Positions 10,475-18,213 of a stretch of DNA of 30,540 nucleotides are shown one piece after another; the stretch's first letter is position 1; every line of letters begins with the position of its first letter. Origin of the DNA: JAZKIX01 sp040384645 (GTDB taxonomy: Bacteria > Pseudomonadota > Gammaproteobacteria > Burkholderiales > Burkholderiaceae_D); contig JAZKIX010000186.1 in the NCBI GenBank assembly GCA_040384645.1, positions 1-30,540 of the forward strand, read 5' to 3'. Both the position numbers and the translations under genes were made by a program. Under the pieces are notes generated by a model, which saw only the letters and a list, made by a program, of their open reading frames with translations, ran no database searches and had not been told where the DNA came from.

Positions 10475-12520
10475 CTAACTCCCCCTCGGCTTCGCCAGCA
10501 ACGCCTTCAAATTCGCCAGCCGATTCTGCGGCGTAATGATTTCCGCCTCGGTCGGCACCGCATCGCCTTCATCCAATTTCATTTCCTTGATAAAGCGCGA
10601 GACGTCGCAATGGACGCTTTCGCGGGCGCGTTTGCGTTTTTTGCACCAGGTGATTTGCAGGGTGCGCTGGGCGCGGGTGATGCCGACGTACATCAGGCGG
10701 CGTTCTTCTTCGATGCGAGCGCCGAGGGTTTCAATCGGGGCGTCGGGGTCGCCTTTGTGCGGCAAGATACCTTCTTCGACACCGACCAGGAAGACATGGG
10801 GGAATTCCAATCCCTTTGACGCGTGCAGGGTAGACATGCGCACGGCGTCGGGGTCTTCGTCCTTGCCTTCCAACATGGTCATCAGGGCGACCATCTGGGT
10901 CAGATCGAGCAAGCTTTTCTCGGGATCGTCGCCGCTCTTGCCGCCGCTACCTTTTTCCTTTAGCCAACTGGTGAAGTCGATCACGTTTTGCCATTTGCTC
11001 TGGGCTTGGCGGTCGTCGAAGTTGTCGTAGAGATAGGCTTCGTAATTGATTTCTTTCATCATGTCGTCCAGCAGTTCGGCGGCATGGCCTTCACGATGGG
11101 CGTGTAATTCTAGCTGGTTGATGAAGCTGCAGAACTGGCGCAGCGGGGTTAATTGCCGGTCCGGTAATTTGGCTTCCAGCCCGCCCTTGAATACGGCGTC
11201 GAACAGCGAACATTGCCATTGGCCGGCAAAAGCGCCCAACACTTCTAGCGTCGATTGGCCGACCCCGCGCTTTGGCGTGGTGACGGCGCGGATGAAAGCC
11301 GGATCGTCGTTTTCATTGGCGACCAGGCGCAGGTAGCTGATGATGTCCTTGATTTCGGCCTTGTCGAAAAAGCTCTGGCCGCCCGAGATGGTGTAGGGAA
11401 TGCGTTCCTTGCGCAGCGCTTGCTCGATCACGCGGGCTTGGTGGTTGCCGCGGTACAAAATCGCATAGTCTGAAAACTTCGCGCGCCGTTCGAAGCGGTG
11501 CGCCGATAGCATGATGGCGACTTGTTCGGCTTCCTGGTCGTCGTCTTGCATGCCCAGCACGGTGACCGGATCGCCCAGACCGTGGTCGGACCAGAGCGAT
11601 TTTTCAAACAGTTTGGGATTGTTGGAAATGACCGAATTGGCCGCTTGCAGGATGCGCGTGCTGGAGCGGTAATTCTGTTCCAGCTTGATGACTTTCAAAT
11701 CCGGGAAATCGACTTGCAGCGTTTTCAGGTTTTCGATGGTGGCGCCGCGCCAGGCGTAGATCGCCTGATCGTCGTCGCCCACTGCGGTGAACAGCGGCTT
11801 TTTACCGACGCCGGTGACCAGCAATTTGACCAGTTCATATTGGCATGTGTTGGTGTCCTGGTATTCATCGACCAGCAGGTAACGCAGGCGCCGTTGCCAT
11901 TTATCGCGCACCTCTTCGGTGTGGCGGAACAGTTCCACCGGCAGGCGGATCAAGTCGTCGAAATCGACCGCCTGATAGGCCGACAGGGTGGCGACATAAC
12001 TGCGGTAAATCCGCGCCGCCTGCGCTTCGTCTTCATCCTTGGCCAGGTTGAGGGCGGCATCGGGATCGATCAAGCCATTCTTCCAGAGCGACATGGCGTT
12101 CTGGATGCGGCGGATCAATTGCTTGTCAGTGGTGATCGCCAGATCTTGCACCAGCGAAAAACAATCGTCGCTATCCATGATCGAGAAGCGGTCTTTGAGG
12201 CCGAGCGACTTGGCTTCTTGCCGCAGGATTTTCACGCCCAATGAATGGAAGGTGGACACCGTCAGTTGCTTGGCTTGCTTGGGCTCTTTCAGCAACTTGG
12301 CGATGCGCTCCTGCATTTCCAGCGCGGCTTTGTTGGTGAAAGTGAGGGCGGCCACGTTCTTGGGCTCATAGCCACAATCCTCGATCAGGTGCGCGATTTT
12401 TTGCGTGATGACGCGGGTTTTGCCGGAACCGGCGCCGGCCAGTACCAGACACGGGCCATCCATGTAATAGACGGCTTCGCGCTGCGGCGCATTCATGCTG
12501 GGGCTGGGCGTGCTGGACAT
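10475..12520 (-). CDS. rep: ATP-dependent DNA helicase Rep (UvrD/Rep superfamily 1)
   Basis: 681 residues, the normal length for Rep. It unwinds DNA 3' to 5' and helps the replisome past obstacles. The superfamily 1A motifs are all visible in order: Walker A GAGSGKT at residues 29-35, motif Ia LTFTNKAA, Walker B VDEYQDTN, motif III GDDDQAIYAWRGA, motif IV LEQNYRS, motif V STLHASKGLEF and motif VI RRLMYVGITRA. The start is either the ATG at 12520 or the internal ATG eight codons later. Rep is preferred over UvrD because of the N-terminal GPCLVLAGAGSGKTRVI and the length. It is a single gene, convergent with the membrane protein gene on its right side of transcription. Confidence 0.93.
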   Translation of the reverse strand: MSSTPSPSMNAPQREAVYYMDGPCLVLAGAGSGKTRVITQKIAHLIEDCGYEPKNVAALTFTNKAALEMQERIAKLLKEPKQAKQLTVSTFHSLGVKILRQEAKSLGLKDRFSIMDSDDCFSLVQDLAITTDKQLIRRIQNAMSLWKNGLIDPDAALNLAKDEDEAQAARIYRSYVATLSAYQAVDFDDLIRLPVELFRHTEEVRDKWQRRLRYLLVDEYQDTNTCQYELVKLLVTGVGKKPLFTAVGDDDQAIYAWRGATIENLKTLQVDFPDLKVIKLEQNYRSSTRILQAANSVISNNPKLFEKSLWSDHGLGDPVTVLGMQDDDQEAEQVAIMLSAHRFERRAKFSDYAILYRGNHQARVIEQALRKERIPYTISGGQSFFDKAEIKDIISYLRLVANENDDPAFIRAVTTPKRGVGQSTLEVLGAFAGQWQCSLFDAVFKGGLEAKLPDRQLTPLRQFCSFINQLELHAHREGHAAELLDDMMKEINYEAYLYDNFDDRQAQSKWQNVIDFTSWLKEKGSGGKSGDDPEKSLLDLTQMVALMTMLEGKDEDPDAVRMSTLHASKGLEFPHVFLVGVEEGILPHKGDPDAPIETLGARIEEERRLMYVGITRAQRTLQITWCKKRKRARESVHCDVSRFIKEMKLDEGDAVPTEAEIITPQNRLANLKALLAKPRGS

Positions 12521-12695
12521 CGGGAGAATTGGCTCGGTGAAACAAAGCGCTTGATTGTAGCAGTCGCAATCGCTGACACATCAGCGGGCACATGCTGCCG
12601 AATCGCAGCATTGCATCGGCTTGATTTGACAAGCTGACAAGCAACTCCCAAACTACGCGCTCAAGTTTTACAAGTTTCCATTGGAGCAATAGCGC

Positions 12696-13430
12696 ATGCT
12701 AATCAAGCGACTGACACCGGCCCATACCTATCTGCACTACGACGATCCGCTGCGCGCCAATACCCAGCTCAGGGCCAGGCGCATCGTGGATAACGACAAG
12801 ACCCGCGCTGCGATGCAAGCCACATCCGATGTGGCCGGCGATCTGGATAATGCATTTGAAAACCGGCCCGACATCGCGGTGTTGCACGACTTCCGCTACA
12901 ACAGCGTCAAGGGCGATATGCATGTCGATCACCTGGTGATCACGCATAATTTCCACGTATTTTTGATCGAATCGCGCACCACCGGCAGTACTCTGGCCAA
13001 AACCGACGACAAGAAATTCACCACGACCGATGAGCACGGTACCGAATATTCGATCCCTTCGCCGATCCGCCAATTGCGTCAGAATCGGGCAATGTTAAAG
13101 CGCGTGCTGCGCGAAGTGCCGGTGCCGACCCGCTTCGGGCGAGCGTTGAATGCGACGGTGCATAACTATGTGGTGATCGATCCGTTTACGACCGTGGTCA
13201 ACCGCAGCAAAATGGAATTTAATGATTTCGTCAGCCCGAACCAGTTGATCTCGATCATCGATCAATGCGCTAAAAAGAACACTTTCCTCGGCTTTTTCAC
13301 CCATATGCAAAGCGAGCAATTGCGCCGCACTGCGCGCCATATCGCCAAGATGCACGCACCGCGCCGGGTTCGTTTTTCACATAAATTCCGTCATGTGATG
13401 GTACAGCCCGAAGCTGGCGTGCCGGAATAA
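12696..13430 (+). CDS. NERD-like (nuclease-related) domain protein
   Basis: 244 residues, with GGAG nine bases before the ATG. The region around residues 55-100 matches the core of NERD domains: a conserved Asp78 in VDHLVIT, a hydrophobic strand, then Glu92 in VFLIESRTTG. The family's usual E-x-K is E-S-R here, so Lys is replaced by Arg, which could weaken catalysis of a PD-(D/E)XK-type nuclease. Basic stretches (RQLRQNRAMLKRVLR and the C-terminal HAPRRVRFSHKFRH) suggest nucleic acid binding. A consensus -35 TTGACA lies at 12626-12631, but no good -10 follows. The function is unknown; the NERD assignment is from pattern only. Confidence 0.65.
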   Translation: MLIKRLTPAHTYLHYDDPLRANTQLRARRIVDNDKTRAAMQATSDVAGDLDNAFENRPDIAVLHDFRYNSVKGDMHVDHLVITHNFHVFLIESRTTGSTLAKTDDKKFTTTDEHGTEYSIPSPIRQLRQNRAMLKRVLREVPVPTRFGRALNATVHNYVVIDPFTTVVNRSKMEFNDFVSPNQLISIIDQCAKKNTFLGFFTHMQSEQLRRTARHIAKMHAPRRVRFSHKFRHVMVQPEAGVPE

Positions 13431-13452
13431 GACGGCGCAAGTAGCGGACGGG

Positions 13453-13749
13453 TTATTGCGCGTCGTAGACTTGGACCTTGTCGATCCACTGGCCCCACTG
13501 ATCGACAAAAGCTTGATGGATTGGGTCAACCTGATAGCGGTCATGCCCGAACAAGTCATTGAAAATCACGGTCAGCCCAAAGCTGTAGCTGCGTTCTACT
13601 TCCGGCGTATGGGTATCGGCCGGGATGCCGACAAAACCGTGGCGGATGGTGTCGATTTTCAGCAGACCCAATAAAGCTTGTTCAAATTGGCCGTGTTGCT
13701 CTGGTGTGGTGCTGTCTTTGAGCCAAAAAAATACCGCGTGTACAAACAT
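13453..13749 (-). CDS. Dabb-family stress-responsive alpha/beta-barrel protein
   Basis: 98 residues. AAGGA lies eight bases before the ATG at 13749, so the longer frame is not used. The sequence shows the Dabb dimeric ferredoxin-like pattern: FVHAVFFWLKDSTTPEQ at the start, a central FVGIPADT strand and a C-terminal YQVDPIHQAFVDQW segment. The family is linked to stress responses and some members are cyclases or monooxygenase-like; the role here is unknown. It starts 13 bp after the acetyltransferase stop and is likely in the same transcript. Confidence 0.85.
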   Translation of the reverse strand: MFVHAVFFWLKDSTTPEQHGQFEQALLGLLKIDTIRHGFVGIPADTHTPEVERSYSFGLTVIFNDLFGHDRYQVDPIHQAFVDQWGQWIDKVQVYDAQ

Positions 13750-13762
13750 GGTCGAGTCCTTT

Positions 13763-14332
13763 TTAAATGATCGCTTGAGGCCATTCTTGTTCCAGCAGGG
13801 AATAATAATCCAGATCGTGCCAGCGCCCGCCCCAGAATCCCATCTCGCGATGCACACCTTCAAAACGGAAGCCTAATCGTTTAATCAAATTGACTGACGG
13901 GGTGTTAATGGCGGCGATTTCGGCGTGAACCCGGTGCAATTGCATGTCTTTGAAACCAAACTCGATCAAGGCGCGCAAGGCTTCTTGCATATAGCCTTGC
14001 GCTTGCGCCGCATGCGCTAGTTCATAGCCCAGCATGCAGTTATGCCAGCTCTTATTCCAGCGGAAAAATCCAGCGGTGCCAATCAGCTTGCCATCGCATT
14101 CGATGCCCCAGCGCAGGCCGTTGCCGCTGTCGCGCAGGGTGTGGAAGCTGGCGATCAACTGTTCGACTTGTGATTTTTCAGTCAGCGGGTCGACGCCATA
14201 CCAGCGCATGGTGGCGGCATCGGAATAGATCGCCAGCAGCGTATCGGCATCGTGCAGGTCGATGGCGCGTAGTTGCAGGCGGGCAGTGCGCAAGGTCGGG
14301 AAGGGCAGGTTATTGATGGTGGGCAGCGTCAT
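13763..14332 (-). CDS. GNAT N-acetyltransferase, RimJ/RimL-like
   Basis: 189 residues from the ATG at 14332, preceded by TAGGA. The opening TARLQLRAIDLHDADTLLAI, the strand RWGIECDGKLIGTAGFF and the pyrophosphate-binding loop region HAAQAQGYMQEALRALIEFG, then NTPSVNLIKRLGFRFEG, are the typical GNAT landmarks of ribosomal-protein or amino-group acetyltransferases (RimJ/RimL class). It should transfer acetyl from acetyl-CoA; the acceptor is unknown. It is first in a two-gene unit with the Dabb gene. Repeat copy C lies upstream in the 268 bp divergent region. Confidence 0.9.
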   Translation of the reverse strand: MTLPTINNLPFPTLRTARLQLRAIDLHDADTLLAIYSDAATMRWYGVDPLTEKSQVEQLIASFHTLRDSGNGLRWGIECDGKLIGTAGFFRWNKSWHNCMLGYELAHAAQAQGYMQEALRALIEFGFKDMQLHRVHAEIAAINTPSVNLIKRLGFRFEGVHREMGFWGGRWHDLDYYSLLEQEWPQAII

Positions 14333-14368
14333 TGTCGATCCTACAGCAGCGGGAAAACGGCTCCAGAC

Positions 14369-14455
14369 GTTTAAATATACTGGTGCCAGTATATTTAAAG
14401 GCCTAACAAAACCGAGCGGGTTAATGGGTGTTTTGCTTGATACTCTGCCATAGTT
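14369..14455 (+). repeat. Dispersed structured repeat, copy C
   Basis: This is the most symmetric copy: a perfect 14-base inverted repeat TTTAAATATACTGG-TG-CCAGTATATTTAAA (14370-14399). A middle block ending CCGAGCGGG follows, then ATGGGTGTTTTGCTTGATAC and CCATAG. It lies between the divergent acetyltransferase and SRPBCC genes, pointing towards the latter, about 145 bp upstream of its start. Confidence 0.78.
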
Positions 14456-14600
14456 CATCGCCAGCGGCAATATCAGGCACCGCAATACGCAGCAACAATA
14501 AGCAGGAACAATAAGCATCAACCCCGCTTGGAATGGACTGGCGCATGCATTATCATGATCCGACTTTTCCCACACAGCGCAGGCAGCCAGCGGCACCATT

Positions 14601-15080
14601 ATGAAATTTGAACATTTGATTGAAATCAACGACGCCTTCAACCCACTGTACGATGTGCTGACCCGCGAGCAAGTGTGGCAAGGGCTGGTGTTGCGGGCCG
14701 AAGCGCCCAAGCTGTTTGTGCCGCATCTGGACGAATGCGAGTTGTATGACCGCAGCGAAGACGCAGTGTCGCGCCGCCTGCGCTATGGTGAATTGGTGAT
14801 CGTCGACCGCGTCACCTTCACCCCGCAACAGCAAGTGTTATATGCGGTGGCCGCGCAAAAAGATATCGCCGAATCGAGCTTGCGCATGCTGATTGAAGAA
14901 CCGCAGCCCGGCAGCCTGTTTGTACGCTTTCAATACGACGACGGCAACGATGAAGCGACCGATGCGGTCAATGCGATGTACAACGATTTCCGCCGTTCGG
15001 CCTATGTTGAATCCGATATCGACACCATCCGCCTGCTGCGGCAAATTGCGCAGGCCGGTAGTCTGGGTTCAATTCATTGA
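14601..15080 (+). CDS. SRPBCC-fold protein of the DUF1857/AtaL-like type
   Basis: 159 residues. The N-terminus FEHLIEINDAFNPLYDVLTREQVWQGLVLRAEAP is characteristic of the DUF1857 (AtaL-like) branch of the START/SRPBCC fold, which forms a hydrophobic ligand pocket. Further conserved-looking segments are FVPHLDECEL and RLRYGELVIVDRVTF. The ligand and reaction are unknown. The ATG at 14601 has no strong ribosome site but fits the domain boundary. It is a single gene followed by a hairpin at 15090. Confidence 0.85.
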   Translation: MKFEHLIEINDAFNPLYDVLTREQVWQGLVLRAEAPKLFVPHLDECELYDRSEDAVSRRLRYGELVIVDRVTFTPQQQVLYAVAAQKDIAESSLRMLIEEPQPGSLFVRFQYDDGNDEATDAVNAMYNDFRRSAYVESDIDTIRLLRQIAQAGSLGSIH

Positions 15081-15089
15081 CGAAGGTTT

Positions 15090-15115
15090 GTAGGTTGGGT
15101 TTTAACCCGACCTAC
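15090..15115. terminator. Hairpin between convergent genes
   Basis: GTAGGTTGGGTT (15090-15101) pairs with AACCCGACCTAC (15104-15115), with one G-T pair and a two-base loop. It lies ten bases past the stop of the SRPBCC gene and just after the stop of the convergent membrane protein gene. It has no poly-T tail on either strand, so it may be a bidirectional stop or a REP-like repeat. Confidence 0.6.
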
Positions 15116-15134
15116 CAGGCCTACGATAGGATCG

Positions 15135-15572
15135 TTAAACCTGCCAGCCTGAGATTTGTGCAATCCCGATCCAATACGCCAGCGCAAAGCCAAAACACAC
15201 CAGCGAACTCCATAGTAGGAATGGCGTGGTTTTTGCCCGCGCAAATAAAAACAGTGGAATGATCGCCAGCGCCCGCAGCAAATAAATCGAGGCAATCGCC
15301 AGCAGCGCCGGTTTCAGCATTGGCAAGACGGGAATCAAACCGCTGCCTGAAAATCCAAACAGCGCCCAGCTCAATAACACTAAGGCAATGCCTGCAGTGA
15401 CGATATCCGGCAAGCGTTCGCCCCTTTCCGCAGCTTGTGCAAAGCGTTCGCCAGCGCCAAAGAAGCGATACCAGCGTGCGCCAACGATGATGATGCCGAC
15501 ATGCAGCAGGCTGGCGATCAGGCTTAAAAAGCCGCCGATGGCCAGGCTCAGGTTAAACGATTCTTGCACCAT
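15135..15572 (-). CDS. Four-helix membrane protein of unknown function
   Basis: 145 residues, mostly hydrophobic, with four clear membrane segments at about residues 8-30, 58-77, 86-110 and 116-140. A basic/acidic loop (FFGAGERFAQAAERGERLP) lies between the first two. No catalytic motif is visible and I do not recognise a named family. It stands alone between a convergent SRPBCC gene and the EF-hand-like protein gene. Confidence 0.75.
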   Translation of the reverse strand: MVQESFNLSLAIGGFLSLIASLLHVGIIIVGARWYRFFGAGERFAQAAERGERLPDIVTAGIALVLLSWALFGFSGSGLIPVLPMLKPALLAIASIYLLRALAIIPLFLFARAKTTPFLLWSSLVCFGFALAYWIGIAQISGWQV

Positions 15573-15739
15573 TTGTGATTCGCTTTAAGGGAGGTGAGAC
15601 CGCGGAAATGGCGATTATCCGCTTTGTTGTGGTTTTTTTGAATTGGGGCTGGCACTGAGACCAGGCATGGGGCGGGATGCCCATGCTCGATCTCGCCGTA
15701 CTTGAGTGCAATTGAGAGCAATGACTCAGGTATCAGCGC

Positions 15740-16837
15740 TCATACCACCAGATCGATTTGCTGCAAGCTGCCGGCGCTGCCGCTTTCGGTTAGATACAGG
15801 CCGCTGGCGCGCACCGCACCGAGTTCTTGCTGATTGCCATCCTTGAACGAAAACGGAGTCGCGGTTTGACCGAGGAATAGCGCGCCGACGTTTTTATCCT
15901 TGAGCGTGCTGATGCTGCCGGCTGTGTCGGCAGAGGGCATCCATACTTTCAATTGCTGGAATATCGGATCGCTTTCATCGATCCAGCCATTGCCATCGCT
16001 ATCGTATTGCGCCAGGTCGGCAAAACCGTTGCCGCTACCGGCACCGAACAATTCACGGCCGTTATCGATCTTGTCATTACCATTCAGGTCGAGTGCCAGA
16101 AAGCCGCTATTGCCGGCCAGCAGCGGCACATCTTCCGCCTTGCCATCGGCATCAAGATCGAATTGAAAGCGCTGGCTTTGCAATTGCGCCGCAGTGCCGC
16201 CGAACGTAGTACTGCCTAAATTAATCACTAGCGGGTCTTTTTTGACGCCATCGCCAGCCCGGATCGAGACATTCGATTCTTGATGGGAGGCGCTGCGCAT
16301 ATCGAGTTGCAGGGAGAATTTTATCGATTTGCCATCGCTGGTATGGATTTCGCCCTCAGCTTGAAAATGGGTGTGCTCCGATTGATCCAGCGTTTCATGG
16401 CGGTCGTATTCCAGCCCGAAGCCAGCCCGTTTCGGTGGCGGCGGAGCTGCCTGATCTGGTGCGGTGATGGCGGGATTTGAGGTGTTGACCTGAAAATCGC
16501 GGCTGGAAGTGAGCGCGATTTTGTGGCCGGTCAGCATTTCCACCATGGATCGCAAGAGCATCAGCATCGGATCTTTTTCGACATTGTCCGCTGCATCCTG
16601 GATCGCCGCGGCTTCCGCGCTTGGCGCCGCTGCCGTGGCTGCCGCTTGTGCGGCCTGGGCGTTTTGCATGGCATCGCGGGCGGCGGCAGAAATAGTGGTC
16701 ACGCTGGACGGGCGGCCACGGCCTTCAAAATCGGGGCGCTCGTTGCCGACCCAGGCGCGCAGGGTTTCATGAACCTCGCTGCGCGATGTGGCGAGATGGG
16801 TGGCAGACAGATCGATAGTTGAGGCAAGAATTTTCAT
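15740..16837 (-). CDS. EF-hand-like calcium-binding protein of unknown function
   Basis: 365 residues from the ATG at 16837 (GGAG eight bases upstream), skipping ten codons of a longer frame. An Ala-rich helical region (residues about 50-90) and a Pro-rich linker (PPPPKR) precede a beta-rich C-terminal half. That half contains Asp/Asn-rich loops of EF-hand or dockerin type: DLDADGKAEDVP, DLNGNDKIDNGRELFG and DSDGNGWIDESDP. The DxNGxxxIDNGxELFG pattern is frequent near RTX-type repeats in secreted proteins. No signal peptide is visible, so export, if any, would be by another route. It is divergent from the epimerase gene. Confidence 0.75.
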   Translation of the reverse strand: MKILASTIDLSATHLATSRSEVHETLRAWVGNERPDFEGRGRPSSVTTISAAARDAMQNAQAAQAAATAAAPSAEAAAIQDAADNVEKDPMLMLLRSMVEMLTGHKIALTSSRDFQVNTSNPAITAPDQAAPPPPKRAGFGLEYDRHETLDQSEHTHFQAEGEIHTSDGKSIKFSLQLDMRSASHQESNVSIRAGDGVKKDPLVINLGSTTFGGTAAQLQSQRFQFDLDADGKAEDVPLLAGNSGFLALDLNGNDKIDNGRELFGAGSGNGFADLAQYDSDGNGWIDESDPIFQQLKVWMPSADTAGSISTLKDKNVGALFLGQTATPFSFKDGNQQELGAVRASGLYLTESGSAGSLQQIDLVV

Positions 16838-16968
16838 GGCGCACGCTCCTGAAACATATAACGGCAAATGCCGTGTTTTCTTTATCCGAAAGGCCGAAGC
16901 TGATCGGCTATACTTCGACTAAATCTAGGCATTGGGCTTATTCCCCCGACCCACTTTCAGGAGTTGAT

Positions 16969-18183
16969 GTGACGCATCTCGATTTCCGCTCGCGCAAGAC
17001 TTTGCTGGACCATACACAACACACGCTGGCTTTTTATCACCCGCAATGTATCGATGCCAGCGGCGGTTTTTATCATTTTTACAAAGACGATGGCAGCATT
17101 TATGACCACCATAGCCGTCATCTGGTCAGCAGTACGCGCATGGTTTTCAATTATGCGATGGCGTATCGCCAATTCGGCAATCCTGAGTATCTGGCTGCCG
17201 TCAAACATGGTGTCCATTATTTACGCCATGCCCACTTGCAAGCGGACACAGGCGGTTATGCCTGGTTGCTGCACCATGAGGGCGATAGCGACCGCGTGCT
17301 GGATGGCACCAACCATTGTTACGGCCTGGCGTTTGTCATGCTGGCCTACGCCCATGCGTTGATGGCAGGCATGAGCGAAGCGCGCGGCTATCTTGCCGAA
17401 ACTTTCGATTTAATGGAGCGCCGTTTTTGGGAAGAGCAGCATGGTCTGTATGCGGATGAAGCGGCGCCGGATTGGTCGCAGGTATTTCCGTATCGCGGCC
17501 AGAACGCGAATATGCATAGTTGCGAAGCCTTGCTGGCGGCGTTTGAGGCGAGTGGCGAAGTGCGCTACTTGCAACGCGCCGAATTGATCGCCCGCAACGT
17601 CACGCTGCGGCAATCGGGCCTGGCCAACAATATGATGTGGGAGCATTACCACGCCGACTGGTCGGTCGATTGGGATTACAACAAGGAGGACAAATCCAAT
17701 ATTTTCCGCCCGTGGGGTTATCAACCCGGCCATTTGACCGAGTGGGCCAAGCTGCTCTTGATCATGGAGCGGCATCACCCGCATTTGAGCGGCAACGCCG
17801 ATTGGCTCTTGCCACGCGCACGCGAATTATTCGATACCGCGCTGGCCAAGGCATGGGACGGCGAGCACGGCGGCATCTACTATGGCTTCGGCCCTGATGA
17901 TGAAATCTGCGATGGCGATAAATATTTCTGGGTACAGGCCGAAAGCCTGGCGACCGCAGCCCTTTTGGCCGAGCGCACCGGTGATGAGACATATTGGGAT
18001 TGGTACCAGCAGCTGTGGGCGTATAGCTGGGAGCATTTTGTCGATCACCGCTACGGCGCCTGGTTCCGTATCCTGACCGCCGACAATCGCAAATACGATG
18101 ACTTGAAAAGTCCGGCCGGCAAGGTCGATTACCACACCATGGGCGCTTGCTATGAAGTGTTGACGGTGCTGCCGGCTGATTGA
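16969..18183 (+). CDS. AGE-family sugar epimerase/isomerase
   Basis: 404 residues from a GTG at 16969, chosen because TCAGGAG ends five bases before it; the longer frame from 16819 would overlap the divergent gene. The fold is an alpha/alpha barrel of the N-acylglucosamine 2-epimerase family. Visible landmarks are DGTNHCYGLAFVMLAYAHAL, NANMHSCEALLAAFEA, the GYQPGHLTEWAKLL His/Glu segment, YFWVQAESLATAALL and a final YHTMGACYEVL. Family members interconvert aldose and ketose sugars (for example D-mannose to D-fructose) or epimerise N-acyl sugars; the GHLTEW and YHTMG forms look more like the mannose-isomerase branch. Confidence 0.88.
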   Translation: MTHLDFRSRKTLLDHTQHTLAFYHPQCIDASGGFYHFYKDDGSIYDHHSRHLVSSTRMVFNYAMAYRQFGNPEYLAAVKHGVHYLRHAHLQADTGGYAWLLHHEGDSDRVLDGTNHCYGLAFVMLAYAHALMAGMSEARGYLAETFDLMERRFWEEQHGLYADEAAPDWSQVFPYRGQNANMHSCEALLAAFEASGEVRYLQRAELIARNVTLRQSGLANNMMWEHYHADWSVDWDYNKEDKSNIFRPWGYQPGHLTEWAKLLLIMERHHPHLSGNADWLLPRARELFDTALAKAWDGEHGGIYYGFGPDDEICDGDKYFWVQAESLATAALLAERTGDETYWDWYQQLWAYSWEHFVDHRYGAWFRILTADNRKYDDLKSPAGKVDYHTMGACYEVLTVLPAD

Positions 18184-18213
18184 TTTTATTGCGCCGAGCA
18201 GTCGATCAGTTCA

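Noticed and set aside
14398..14424. AAAGGCCTAAC...GGGTTA inside repeat copy C, similar to an integron attC site
   Set aside because: The other three copies lack matching GTTRRRY/RYYYAAC boxes and no integrase or cassette structure is present.
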